From NCBI GenBank assembly GCA_963807305.1, contig CAWEBN010000010.1:1-64000 (forward strand): a stretch of DNA of 64,000 bases, in the 5' to 3' direction. The stretch is from JAOPZW01 sp963807305. Its GTDB lineage: Bacteria > Actinomycetota > Thermoleophilia > Solirubrobacterales > Solirubrobacteraceae. Below the pieces are notes generated by a model, which ran no database searches, was not told the origin of the DNA, and was given only the letters and a program-made list of their open reading frames with translations. Position 1 is the first letter of the stretch; each line of letters opens with the position of its first letter. Below, piece after piece: positions 34,367 through 43,123 of the stretch. The position numbers and the translations under genes are program-made.

Positions 34367-35101
34367 ATGGAGACCTCACGTGGCGTCCGGGGGCTGTCGT
34401 TCACGCTCGTCACCCCGGCCAACCACTACCCGAGCCGCCTGCCGCCGTTCGGCGACGCGCCCGTGGTCAAGCTCGTCACGCCGCGCATGGCGCCCGCCCG
34501 GATCGGCGAGTACCTCGTCTCCCTGGCGGCCCGGGAGGGCACGGTGCGCCCGGTCGAGCCGGGCTTCGAGACGTTCCTCTACGGGCTCGAGGGCGACGCG
34601 GCGGTCCTCTCGGGCGGCGACACGATCGCGCTGCACGCCGGCGGCTTCGCGTACCTGCCCGGCGACGACGTCTACCACGTGGCCGCGGGCGAGCAGCCCA
34701 CGCGGCTGCTCATCGTCAAGCGCCGCTACGAGCCGCATCCCGACCTCGTTGCGCCCCGGGCGCTGTCGGGTCACCGCGACGACGAGCCGTTCGCCGAGAC
34801 CGACGTCCCCGGCTTCCGCCGCCGCGAGCTGCTGCCCACGACCGACCCCGCGTTCGACTTCAACATGAGCCTGCTGGCCTTCGATCCCGGCGTCGGGCTC
34901 GACAAGGTCGAGATCCACGACGAGGAGCACGGGCTCTACATGACCGCCGGCGGCGGGACCTATCTGCTCGAGGATCGCGAGCTCGAAGTGCGCGCCGGCG
35001 ACTTCATCTACATGGCGCCCTACTGCCCGCAGTCCTTCGTCGCCGGCGACCACCCATCCGAGTACCTGCTCTACAAAGATGTGTGGCGCGACGGTTTCTG
35101 A
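34367..35101 (+). CDS. allE: (S)-ureidoglycine aminohydrolase
   Basis: A 244-aa bicupin that releases ammonia from ureidoglycine to give ureidoglycolate. The N-terminal LVTPANHYPSRLPPFGDA is close to the AllE/UGHY consensus. The metal site in the second cupin is seen as KVEIHDEEHGLYMTAGGG (Glu, His, Glu/His), and YMAPYCPQSF provides the downstream ligand region. It is transcribed away from the xanthine dehydrogenase operon with essentially no intergenic space, so its mRNA is either leaderless or begins inside the FAD-subunit gene. Confidence 0.9.
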   Translation: METSRGVRGLSFTLVTPANHYPSRLPPFGDAPVVKLVTPRMAPARIGEYLVSLAAREGTVRPVEPGFETFLYGLEGDAAVLSGGDTIALHAGGFAYLPGDDVYHVAAGEQPTRLLIVKRRYEPHPDLVAPRALSGHRDDEPFAETDVPGFRRRELLPTTDPAFDFNMSLLAFDPGVGLDKVEIHDEEHGLYMTAGGGTYLLEDRELEVRAGDFIYMAPYCPQSFVAGDHPSEYLLYKDVWRDGF

Positions 35102-35173
35102 GTAGGACGCCGCTCGTCCCTTCGTCCACACCGCTGAGCGCGTGCATTGCGCCGGTCGATATCCCCTGCACAG

Positions 35174-35258
35174 AGGACGAAAAGGGCAAACCCGTCGTGA
35201 GGCGGGGACGCAAAGCAAGAGGTCTCCGCCTCGGAGATGGCTCGGCCGCCGGTCTGCT
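35174..35258 (+). ncRNA. Cyclic di-GMP-I (GEMM) riboswitch
   Basis: The sequence matches the class I c-di-GMP aptamer. GGGCAAACC starts at 35184. It is followed by a P2 stem closed by a GTGA tetraloop (CCCGTC-GTGA-GGCGGG), the invariant GGGACGCAAAGC at 35204-35215, and a P3 arm AGGTCTCCGCCTCGGAGATGG carrying the tetraloop-receptor-like half-sites. GGCCGCCGG closes the element. It ends about 20 bp before the ATG of a large secreted protein, so ligand binding probably controls that gene. The exact ends of the P1 stem are approximate. Confidence 0.88.
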
Positions 35259-35278
35259 GACCACCACGTCACGCAACC

Positions 35279-37762
35279 ATGCGCACGCCCGTCACCATCT
35301 CACGCACCGCCCGCCTGCTCGGCGCCACCCTGGCGCTGGCGCTCATGGCGGCGCCGGCGCACGCCGCCGACGCCCCCTTCACTGCGCGCTTCGCGCAGAC
35401 GGCGCACGGCGACATCGCCGCGGTGGGCAACACGGTCCTCACCTGCCCGACCGCGACCGCCGGCTGCACGGACGCACAGAGCGCCATCGGCGGCACGCTG
35501 AACAACAACAACTGGAACATGACGCCGGTCAACGTGGCCGGCGGCGCCGTCAACTCCTCGTCGGCCACGGTCGCCCTTCCCGCCGGCGCGACGGTGCTGT
35601 GGGCGGGCCTGTACTGGGGCGCCGACACGAGCGCCGGCACGAACGGCGCCGTGGCACCGAGCGCCGCCGCCAAGGGCACGGTCAAGCTCCAGGTCCCGGG
35701 CGGGTCCTACCAGTCGATCTCCGCGACCGCCGGCGACGTCCTCACCTCCAGCCTGCAGGCGACGCGCTACCGCGCCTTCCGCGACGTGACCGCGCTCGTG
35801 ACGACCGGCGGCGCCGGGAACTACTCGGTCGCCGACATCCAGACCGGCACCGGCCAGGACCGCTTCGCCGGCTGGGCGCTGATCGTCGCCTACCGCGACA
35901 ACGCGCAGCCGATGCGGCGCCTGAACGTCTACGACGGGCTCGGCACCGTCGACTCGGGGCACACCTTCTCGACGGTCATCGCACCCTTCCACACGCCCGC
36001 CACGGGCACCCTGACCACCAAGGCCGGGCTGCTCTCCTACGAGGGCGACGCGAGCCTCGCCACGGAGACGGCGACCTTCAACGGCCATCCGCTGACCGAC
36101 GCGCTGAACCCGGTCAACAACGCGATGAACTCCACGATCGAGACGGACGGCACGCGCTTCTCGGCCAAGACGCCGGACTACGTCAACCAGTTCGGGCTCG
36201 ACCTCGACACCTTCGTCAACGCCGGCGCCCTGGTCAACGACCAGAGCTCGGCCACGCTGGCGTTCAGCTCGACCAACGAGTACTTCATGCCCTCGGCCTT
36301 CTTCCTCGTCTCCGACGAGGGCCCGGCCACGAGCACCGGCGCGGGCCCGACGGTCGGCGCCCCCGCCGGCGGCGGCGTCGCGCACGACGGCGAGGCGCTG
36401 AGCGCCGACGCCGGCAGCTGGAACGGCACGGGCACGCTGAGCTACGGCTACCAGTGGCAGCGCTGCGACGCCGACGGCAACAACTGCCAGAACATCGCGG
36501 GCGCGACGGGCAGCCACTACACGCCCAGCGGCGCCGACGTCGGCGGGACCGTCCGCGTGGTCGTCACCGCGACCAACGACGCCGGCACCTCGACGCCCAC
36601 CGCCTCGGCGCCGATCGCCATCAAGGCCTCGTCGGCGCCGGTCAGCACCACGCCGCCCGTCCTCTCGTCGCCGGCACCGGTCACCCAGGGCCACCCGCTG
36701 ACCGCCGATCCGGGGAACTGGAGCGTCCCGGGGCCGGCGACGTACACCTACCAGTGGCAGCGCTGCGACGCGAAGGGCGCCAACTGCGTCGACATCCCCG
36801 GCGCAACGGACGACACCTACACGCCGGGCGCCGACGACGTCGGCCACACGCTGCGCGCGGAGGTCACCGCCACCAACGACGCCGGCTCGACGACCACGAC
36901 CACGACCACGAGCTCGCCCGTGCAGGCCGCGTCCGATCCCGACGACCTCGCGGGCGTGGCCGGCGGCCTGATCGACGAGACGAGCTGCCAGCAGCTCGTC
37001 GGCGGCGCCAAGTACCGCCGCGTCGCCCTCGCCGGCATCGGCACCGTCCGCGTGCGCGCCTACACCACCGGGCCGGCGCTGCGCAACTCGCCCGTGCGCC
37101 TGACCACCGAGATCACGGGCGGCAAGGCCAAGCGCGTGAGCTACCAGCTCGACGGGCGCGCGATCGGCGCCGGCAAGGACCCGCGCCACAGCGCCACGCT
37201 GACCCCGGCCCAGCTCGGCAAGGTCGGCGTGCACACGCTGAGCACCGCGGTGCGCGGTCGTCGCGGCGCCGCGAAGACGGTCGCGCTGACGCTCCAGACC
37301 CAGCCCTGCCAGACGCTCTTCACCGCGCAGCGCTGGCGCACGACCGCCGGCGCCGGGCTGCGCCTGCGCGTCGACTCGCGCACCGCGCTGACGCAGCTGT
37401 CCTTCACGGTGCCCGGCGCGCTGCTGCCCGCCCAGACCGCCAAGCGGCGCGTGGCCGGCTTCATCCGCCTCTACGTCGGCGGCCAGGCCAAGCCGCTGCG
37501 CTACAAGCTCTGGCTGCCCAAGAAGGGCTCCGCGCCGCGTCTGCTGGCTGCCGCCGGCAAGCCGGCCGTGAGCTTCCGCAAGGGCGGCCTGCGCGTGACG
37601 GGGCTGCCGCTGCGTACCGCGGTGGCCGAGGTCACGCTCTACCGCGTCACCAAGCTCGACCGCACCACGTCGCCGCGGCCCTTCGCCCTGAGCGCTCGCA
37701 TCAGCCGCGAGGGCACGACCGCGGCCGAGACGCTCAGCGCGAAGCCCAAGGCGCCGCGCTGA
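35279..37762 (+). CDS. Large secreted protein with Ig-like repeats, riboswitch-controlled
   Basis: An 827-aa exported protein. The signal peptide ends near AHAADAP (residue about 30). Residues 30-350 form a beta-rich region with ATVLWAGLYWGADTSAG and RFAGWALIVAYRDNAQPMRR. Two Ig-like repeats follow (about 355-450 and 460-550), each with YQWQRCD, C, I-GAT, YTP, ADVG and VTATNDAG motifs. A Lys/Arg-rich beta region makes up the remainder. Such YQWQRCD repeats are common in Solirubrobacterales surface proteins. No sorting signal or C-terminal membrane helix is seen. A role in adhesion or matrix under c-di-GMP control is inferred from the riboswitch. Confidence 0.75.
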   Translation: MRTPVTISRTARLLGATLALALMAAPAHAADAPFTARFAQTAHGDIAAVGNTVLTCPTATAGCTDAQSAIGGTLNNNNWNMTPVNVAGGAVNSSSATVALPAGATVLWAGLYWGADTSAGTNGAVAPSAAAKGTVKLQVPGGSYQSISATAGDVLTSSLQATRYRAFRDVTALVTTGGAGNYSVADIQTGTGQDRFAGWALIVAYRDNAQPMRRLNVYDGLGTVDSGHTFSTVIAPFHTPATGTLTTKAGLLSYEGDASLATETATFNGHPLTDALNPVNNAMNSTIETDGTRFSAKTPDYVNQFGLDLDTFVNAGALVNDQSSATLAFSSTNEYFMPSAFFLVSDEGPATSTGAGPTVGAPAGGGVAHDGEALSADAGSWNGTGTLSYGYQWQRCDADGNNCQNIAGATGSHYTPSGADVGGTVRVVVTATNDAGTSTPTASAPIAIKASSAPVSTTPPVLSSPAPVTQGHPLTADPGNWSVPGPATYTYQWQRCDAKGANCVDIPGATDDTYTPGADDVGHTLRAEVTATNDAGSTTTTTTTSSPVQAASDPDDLAGVAGGLIDETSCQQLVGGAKYRRVALAGIGTVRVRAYTTGPALRNSPVRLTTEITGGKAKRVSYQLDGRAIGAGKDPRHSATLTPAQLGKVGVHTLSTAVRGRRGAAKTVALTLQTQPCQTLFTAQRWRTTAGAGLRLRVDSRTALTQLSFTVPGALLPAQTAKRRVAGFIRLYVGGQAKPLRYKLWLPKKGSAPRLLAAAGKPAVSFRKGGLRVTGLPLRTAVAEVTLYRVTKLDRTTSPRPFALSARISREGTTAAETLSAKPKAPR

Positions 37763-38209
37763 GCCGCGGCTTGCGGTTCTGCGGCTCGCGACGCTTCGGC
37801 AGCACTGAACAGCATCACCGAGGGGGAAGGGAGTTGGCCGGCGGTTCGCGACGCGCGCCGTCGTCCTCAGACGCGTGTGTGTTGGGAGCGCAATCGCGCG
37901 CGTTTCACAACAGTCTTTGGAGACGCCAAGGGGGTGGTCGCTCTTTGCGCATCTGTGGGATGCATAAGAGCGGCCACCCCTCCGGCCGCCCGCGGAACGT
38001 GTTGCGAAAGACGCTCGCAGCGCGTACGAACTCCGCGCCGAGCACCGCCGACGCTCGAGGAGCGCCAGCCCGCCGGCCACCGCCACTCCCCTTCCCTTCC
38101 CTTCCCTCGATGCGGGAGTAGGCGCCGCGCAGCACCCAAGACGCAGCGCGGACGATCCCGTCAGGCCGCCAGCCGCGACAGCGTCCCGGCCAGCACGCGG
38201 ACGAACCCG
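37763..38209. other. Intergenic region with hairpin, homopurine tract and tandem repeat
   Basis: There is no convincing gene in these 447 bp. It holds a long stem-loop (37930-37980), a CTTCCCTTCCCTTCCCT pyrimidine run near 38088-38106, and the first unit of a 49-bp tandem duplication (38148-38196). The two flanking genes converge on it. Confidence 0.6.
37930..37980. other. Long imperfect palindrome (strong RNA hairpin)
   Basis: Arms GGGGTGG-T-CGCTCTT and AAGAGCG-G-CCACCCC pair over 15 positions with one G-U wobble. The loop itself contains GCATC-TGTGG-GATGC, giving a second 5-bp stem at the tip. It lies about 170 bp after the secreted-protein gene. It could be a bidirectional terminator for the two convergent genes, a small structured RNA, or a REP/MITE-like element. 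Confidence 0.6.
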
Positions 38210-38245
38210 TCAGGCCGCCAGCCGCGACAGCGTCCCGGCCAGCAC
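38148..38245. repeat. 49-bp tandem direct repeat at the ureidoglycolate amidohydrolase 3' end
   Basis: Two adjacent 49-bp units (38148-38196 and 38197-38245) differ by one base (T or A in the eighth position after GCG). The second unit contains the stop codon and last codons of the M20 gene; the first unit is its non-coding copy downstream. It is a recent local duplication. Confidence 0.85.
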
Positions 38246-39433
38246 CCGCACGCCGCGCTCGAGATCCTCGGGCGCCGTGTACTCGTCGGGGTGGTGGCTG
38301 ACGCCGCCGGCGCTGGGGACGAAGATCATGCCGACCGGCACGCGGCGGCCCATGATCATCGCGTCGTGGTAGGCGCCGCTGGTCATCAGGCGCACGGAGA
38401 GCTCGAGCTCGCGGCCCGCCTCCTGCGCCGCGGTCACCACGCCCGCGTCGCAGGTCACGGGCACGTCCTCGACGATCGGCGCCACCTCCACCTCGAGGTC
38501 GCGCCGCGCGGCGATCTCGCGCGCGGCCGCCACGATCGCCTCGACCACGTGCTCGCGCGCGGCGAGGTCGCTGTCGCGCACGTCGACGTCGAGCTCGACC
38601 TCGCCGGGCACGACGTTGATCGCCCCGGGCCGGGCTCGCACCACGCCGACGGTGCCGACCGTCGTCCCGCTGGGCGACTCGCGGGCGGCCCGCTCGAGCG
38701 CCACCATGGCCTCGGCCGCGCCGGCCAGCGCGTCGCGACGCAGGGCCATCGGCGTGGCGCCCGCGTGGGTGGCGGCGCCGCGGAAGGTCAGGCGGAAGTC
38801 GTGCGGGGCGGCAATGGCGGTGACGACGCCGATCTGCTCGCCGTGGGTCTCGAGCACGATCCCCTGCTCGATGTGCAGCTCCACCAGTGCGTGCACGGCG
38901 CCGGGATCGATGCGCGCGTCCTCCAGCCGATCGGGGTCGAAGCCCGCGTCGCTCAGCGCGCGGGCCATGCTCGTCCCCTCGCGATCGACGAGCCGGTCGA
39001 GGTCGGCGCGCGCGAGCTCGCCGGCGGCCGCGCGGCTGCCCACACAGCCGGTGCCGAAGCGCGGCTCCTCCCCCGCCCACGCGACGACGTCGATCGAGCG
39101 CAGCGGGGCCGCGCCGCGCTCGCGCAGCGCGCGCACCGCCTCGATCGCGCCCAGCACGCCGAGCACGCCGTCATAGGCGCCGGCGTTGAGCGTCGTGTCG
39201 ACGTGCGAGCCCGTGATCACGACCGGCGCGGCGGGGTCGGTTCCGGCCCAGCGGCCGAAGAGGTTGCCAACGGCGTCCAGGCGCGTGTCGAGGCCCGCGC
39301 CGCGCATGCGCTCGGCCACCCACTCGAGCGCGGTCGCGTACGTCGGCGTGTAGACCTCGCGGGTGATCCCGCCGGCCTCGGGGTCGTCGTTGAACCGCGC
39401 GAGCTCGGCGATGGCGTCGTCCAGGGCGCTCAC
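38210..39433 (-). CDS. M20 amidohydrolase, probable ureidoglycolate amidohydrolase
   Basis: A 407-aa zinc/manganese amidohydrolase. Metal and catalytic motifs are ITGSHVDTTLNAGAYDGVLG, WAGEEPRFGTGCVGSR, LELHIEQGIVLE, ATHAGATPM and HHPDEY near the end. The EEPRFG segment, the AYHDAMIMGRRVPVGMIF motif and the C-terminal pattern HPDEYxxPEDLxxGVxVL resemble plant ureidoglycolate amidohydrolase more than AllC, so I assign the final ureide step to it (ureidoglycolate to glyoxylate, 2 NH3 and CO2). An allantoate amidohydrolase role is the main alternative. It starts with GTG 11 bp after the allantoinase stop. Confidence 0.72.
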   Translation of the reverse strand: MSALDDAIAELARFNDDPEAGGITREVYTPTYATALEWVAERMRGAGLDTRLDAVGNLFGRWAGTDPAAPVVITGSHVDTTLNAGAYDGVLGVLGAIEAVRALRERGAAPLRSIDVVAWAGEEPRFGTGCVGSRAAAGELARADLDRLVDREGTSMARALSDAGFDPDRLEDARIDPGAVHALVELHIEQGIVLETHGEQIGVVTAIAAPHDFRLTFRGAATHAGATPMALRRDALAGAAEAMVALERAARESPSGTTVGTVGVVRARPGAINVVPGEVELDVDVRDSDLAAREHVVEAIVAAAREIAARRDLEVEVAPIVEDVPVTCDAGVVTAAQEAGRELELSVRLMTSGAYHDAMIMGRRVPVGMIFVPSAGGVSHHPDEYTAPEDLERGVRVLAGTLSRLAA

Positions 39434-39444
39434 GGCGCACAAGC

Positions 39445-40773
39445 CTAGGCGCCGCGCGCCACCACGCGCCCGTAGGGCTCGCCGACCGTCCGACCGTCGC
39501 GCGCGATAGTGCGCCCCCGCAGGATCGTGCGCACCACGCGCCCGCGCAGCACGCGGCCCGCGAACGGGCTCAGCCGGTGGCGGTCGAGGAGCTCCTCGCG
39601 GGCGACGGTCCACGTCGCCGCGGGGTCGAGGAGCGCCACGTCGGCGTCCGCGCCGACCGCGAGCGCGCCCTTGGCCGGCGCCAGGCCGAAGCGCCGTGCC
39701 GGCGCCGCGGCGAGCAGGCCGGCCAGCGCCGCCGGCGCGAGGCCGCGGGCCACGACGCCCTCGTCGTAGAGCAGCGCCAGCAGCGTCTGGGCGCCGCCGA
39801 TCCCGCCCCACACGGCGAAGAAGTCGTCGCCCTGCTTGAGCGCCGCGGGCGCCGGCGAGTGGTCGGTGGCCACCAGGTCGACGTCGCCGGCGCGCAGCGC
39901 CGCCCACAGGGCCTCGCGCTCGCCCGCGCCGCGCAGCGGCGGGGCGCACTTGGCCACGGCGCCCAGGCGCTCGGCGTCGTCGGAGTCCAGCACCAGGTAG
40001 TGCGGGCACGTCTCGCACGTGACGTCGACCCCGGTCGCCCGCGCCTGCGCCACGAGGGCGACGCCGCGGCCGCTCGAGACGTGGACGACGTGCAGCGCGC
40101 AGCCCGTCTCGGCGGCGAAGGCGATCGCCCGCCCGATGGCCTCGAGCTCGGCGAGCACGGGCCGCGAGGCCAGGTAGTCGCGCACGCCCACCCGGCCCTC
40201 GGCCACCGCGCGGCGCGCCAGCCGGCTCGTGAGCTCCTCGCTCTCGGCGTGCACGGCCACGGGCAGGCCGAGGCGCGCTGCGCGGGCCATCCCCTCCAGC
40301 AGCGTCAGGTCGTCGGCGGCCTCGAACTCCTGCACCCCGCTGGCCGACATGAAGGCCTTGAAGCCCACGACGCCGCGTGCGGCCAGCTCGTCGAGGCGGT
40401 CGCGATCGCCCGGCACCAGTCCGCCCCACAGCGCGATGTCGACGCGCGCGACGCCCGTCGCCGCTGCCACCTTGGCGTCGAAGGCGGCGCCGTCGATCGT
40501 CGGCGGCACCGCGTTGAGCGGCATGTCGATCGCGCAGGTCGTCCCGCCCGCCGCCAGCGCCGCGGTCCCGGTGGCGAAGCCCTCCCAGTCCGCGCGCCCC
40601 GGCTCGTTGAGGTGGACATGGGCGTCGACCACGCCGGGCAGCACGAGCAGCCCGCAGGCGTCGATCTCCTCCCGCGCCGGGCCGTCGAGCTCGGGCCCGA
40701 CGGCGACGATGCGCCCATCGGCCACCGCGAGGTCGCGCTCGTCGCCGCGAATGAGCAGGTCGAGGTCGCTCAC
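39445..40773 (-). CDS. allB: Allantoinase (cyclic amidohydrolase)
   Basis: A 442-aa amidohydrolase of the dihydropyrimidinase/allantoinase family. It has the metal motif VDAHVHLNEPGRADWEGF, GFKAFMSASGVQEF with the carbamylated Lys, VAVHAESEEL, LHVVHVSSG, CPHYLVL and VATDHSPAP. The HVHLNEPGR start and the FKAF/CPHYL motifs favour allantoinase over hydantoinase. It opens allantoin to allantoate. Its GTG start overlaps the stop of the second M20 gene. Confidence 0.9.
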   Translation of the reverse strand: MSDLDLLIRGDERDLAVADGRIVAVGPELDGPAREEIDACGLLVLPGVVDAHVHLNEPGRADWEGFATGTAALAAGGTTCAIDMPLNAVPPTIDGAAFDAKVAAATGVARVDIALWGGLVPGDRDRLDELAARGVVGFKAFMSASGVQEFEAADDLTLLEGMARAARLGLPVAVHAESEELTSRLARRAVAEGRVGVRDYLASRPVLAELEAIGRAIAFAAETGCALHVVHVSSGRGVALVAQARATGVDVTCETCPHYLVLDSDDAERLGAVAKCAPPLRGAGEREALWAALRAGDVDLVATDHSPAPAALKQGDDFFAVWGGIGGAQTLLALLYDEGVVARGLAPAALAGLLAAAPARRFGLAPAKGALAVGADADVALLDPAATWTVAREELLDRHRLSPFAGRVLRGRVVRTILRGRTIARDGRTVGEPYGRVVARGA

Positions 40774-41987
40774 CGCGCGAGCCCGCGGACGAACGTGTGC
40801 AGCACGTCGAGCGCCACGGCCACGTCGGCCTCGTCGACGGACTCGTCGGGGTGGTGGCTGACCCCGCCCGCGCAGCGCACGAAGAGCATCGCGACGCCGG
40901 TCAGCTCGGCGAGCGCCACCGCGTCGTGCCCGGCGCCGCTGGGCAGCGTCACCACCGGCAGCCCGTGCTCGGCCACCGCCGCGGCGAGGCGCGCCGTCAG
41001 CGCTGGGTCGGCCGCGACCGCCGGCGCGCTCATGACCTCGCGCCACGCCACCTCGACGCCGCGCCCGGCTCCGATCCGCTGCGCCTCGGCGCGCAGCGCG
41101 CTCACCGCGGCCTCGCGCACCGCATCGTCGGCGTGGCGCACGTCGAGCGAGGCGATGGCGGCGCCGGGCACCACGTTGGGCGCTCCGGGCCGCGCCTCCA
41201 GCCGGCCGACCGTCGCCACGAGCGCCGGCTCGGCGCGGGCCGCCGCCTCCACCGCCAGCACCCACTCGGCCGCCGCGCACGCCGCGTCGTGCCGTGCGTC
41301 CATGGGCACGGTGCCGGCGTGTCCGGCGCGTCCCGAGAACTCGAGCTCCGCGCGCGTGGCCCCGGCGATCGCGCTGACCACCCCCACCGCCATGTCGCGG
41401 CCCTCGAGCACGGGTCCCTGCTCGATGTGAACCTCGCAGTAGCCGACCAGCCGGTCGCCGCGCCGCGAGGCGCCACCGACCTCGTCGGGTGCGCCGCCGA
41501 AGTCGCGCAGCGCGGCGCCGAGGGTCACGCCGTCGTCGTCGACGAGGTCGAGCAGCGCAGGCTCGAAGCTCCCGGCCACCGCGCGGCTGCCGAGGTAGGC
41601 CGTCCCGTAGCGCAGGCCCTCCTCGTCGCTGAACCCCAGGACCTCGATCGCGAAGGGCAGCGGCGCTCCCTCTGCGCGCAGTCGCTCCACGCACGCCACC
41701 GCGGCGAGCACGCCGAGCGGCCCGTCGAAGGCGCCCGCATCGCGCACCGTGTCCAGGTGCGAGCCGAGCAGCAGGGTCCCCGCGGCCGGGTCGGCGCCCT
41801 CGACACGCCCGACGAGGTTGCCCGCCGGGTCGGTGCGCACGGCCATCCCCGCCGCGGCCATCCAGCCGCCGACGAGGGCGTTGGCGCGCGCCATCGCCGG
41901 CGTCGCGAAGCGCCGGGTGAGGCGGCCGTCCTCCTCGCTGATCGCCGCCAGCTCGCTACAGCGGCGCACGACCTCCGCGGCGCTCAC
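40770..41987 (-). CDS. M20 amidohydrolase, probable allantoate amidohydrolase
   Basis: A 405-aa metal-dependent amidohydrolase paralogous to the gene at 38210-39433. Motifs are LLGSHLDTVRDAGAFDGPLG, GFSDEEGLRYGTAYLGSR, VHIEQGPVLE, GRAGHAGTVPMDAR and SGAGHDAVALAE; the final ligand His lies in GGVSHHPDES. The SGAGHDA and DEEGLRYG motifs resemble AllC/N-carbamoyl-amino-acid hydrolases, so allantoate to ureidoglycine is the likely reaction. The assignment of the two paralogues could be swapped. GTGA overlaps join it to the kinase gene upstream and allB downstream. Confidence 0.75.
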   Translation of the reverse strand: MSAAEVVRRCSELAAISEEDGRLTRRFATPAMARANALVGGWMAAAGMAVRTDPAGNLVGRVEGADPAAGTLLLGSHLDTVRDAGAFDGPLGVLAAVACVERLRAEGAPLPFAIEVLGFSDEEGLRYGTAYLGSRAVAGSFEPALLDLVDDDGVTLGAALRDFGGAPDEVGGASRRGDRLVGYCEVHIEQGPVLEGRDMAVGVVSAIAGATRAELEFSGRAGHAGTVPMDARHDAACAAAEWVLAVEAAARAEPALVATVGRLEARPGAPNVVPGAAIASLDVRHADDAVREAAVSALRAEAQRIGAGRGVEVAWREVMSAPAVAADPALTARLAAAVAEHGLPVVTLPSGAGHDAVALAELTGVAMLFVRCAGGVSHHPDESVDEADVAVALDVLHTFVRGLAR

Positions 41988-43072
41988 GGGGCGAAGGGCA
42001 GGGTGAAGCGAAAGGCGCTGCCCCCGCCCTCCGCTGCCTCGACCCAGATGCGCCCGCCGTGCGCCTCGACGACCCGCCGGCACACCGCGAGGCCGATCCC
42101 CGTCCCCTCGGTGTCGCCGTTCAGGCGGGAGAACATGCCGAAGATGCGGCTTGCATGGTCGGGGTCGACGCCGAGGCCGTTGTCGCGCACGGTCACGACC
42201 CAGCCCTCGCTGCCCTTCAGGGCCGAGACCGCCACGCGCGGCGCCGCCTCGCCGCGGAACTTCACCGCGTTCCCGACGAGGTTCTGCAGCACGCGGCGCA
42301 GCTGGCGGGGATCGCCGTCGACCTCGGGCAGGGCAGCCACCTCGAGCGACGCGCCGAGCTCGTCGAGGCTCGGCCGCAGGTCGGCCGCCACGTCGCTCAT
42401 CACGCGGTCGAGGGCGACGCGCTCGCGCTGCAGCTCGCCGGCGCGCGCGTAGTCGAGGACGGCGTCGATGAGCTCGCGTGCGCGCTCGGTGCTCGCGCGC
42501 AGCAGCGCGAGCACCTCGGCCGACGGCGGCTCGCCCGCATGGCGCTCGAGCAGCGTGACGAGGTGGGCGATCCCGGTGATGGGCTCGCGCAGGTCATGGG
42601 CGACCATGTCGGCGTAGCCGCGCAGCTCGGACTCCATCCGCCGCTCGCGGGTCACGTCCGCGACGAAGACGATCAGGCCGTCGCCGAGCTTGGCCGTGCG
42701 CCGCAGGATGTTGCCCTGGATGTAGCCGTCGCCGAACGGCGTGTCGAAGTGGATCTCGTCGCTCAGCGCCTCGCCCGTGTCGCAGACGCGCACGTACGCG
42801 TCGAAATGGCCGTTGTCGCGCATGACCGGCAGCGCCTCGAGCAGCGTGTAGCGCCCGCGCTGCGTGCGCGGGAGCTGGAACATGCGCATGATCATCGGGT
42901 TGCCGTAGCCGAACTCGAAATCGACGATGCGGCCGCCCTCGCCGCGGATCGCCCACAGCAGCCCGACGCCGTCCGGGAACCCGTCGAACACCGCGCGAAA
43001 GCGCTGCGCGCCCTGCTCGCCGAGCAGGGCGTCGAGATGCGGATCTTCGTCCCACGGCTCGGGCTCGATCAC
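41984..43072 (-). CDS. PAS-type sensor histidine kinase
   Basis: A 362-aa soluble histidine kinase without membrane segments. Residues 20-145 resemble a PAS domain (RFRAVFDGFPDGVGLLWAIR, then VFVADVTRERRMESEL). The dimerisation/phosphoacceptor box is MVAHDLREPITG. The ATPase domain has NLVGNAVKFRGEA (N box), VRDNGLGVDPDHA (G1), FGMFSRLN and GTGIGLAVCRR (G2). There is no adjacent response regulator. Its stop overlaps the allantoate amidohydrolase start, so it may be co-transcribed with the ureide genes; whether it senses nitrogen is unknown. Confidence 0.88.
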   Translation of the reverse strand: MIEPEPWDEDPHLDALLGEQGAQRFRAVFDGFPDGVGLLWAIRGEGGRIVDFEFGYGNPMIMRMFQLPRTQRGRYTLLEALPVMRDNGHFDAYVRVCDTGEALSDEIHFDTPFGDGYIQGNILRRTAKLGDGLIVFVADVTRERRMESELRGYADMVAHDLREPITGIAHLVTLLERHAGEPPSAEVLALLRASTERARELIDAVLDYARAGELQRERVALDRVMSDVAADLRPSLDELGASLEVAALPEVDGDPRQLRRVLQNLVGNAVKFRGEAAPRVAVSALKGSEGWVVTVRDNGLGVDPDHASRIFGMFSRLNGDTEGTGIGLAVCRRVVEAHGGRIWVEAAEGGGSAFRFTLPFAP

Positions 43073-43123
43073 GGGCCCAGCATAAGCGCGGTCGGCACGT
43101 CAGCGTGAGGGGAACGCGCCGCG

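Noticed and set aside
39577..41430. 617-aa plus-strand ORF over the allantoinase region
   Set aside because: It is antisense to allB and the M20 gene, with no motifs and a composition typical of shadow frames in high-GC DNA.
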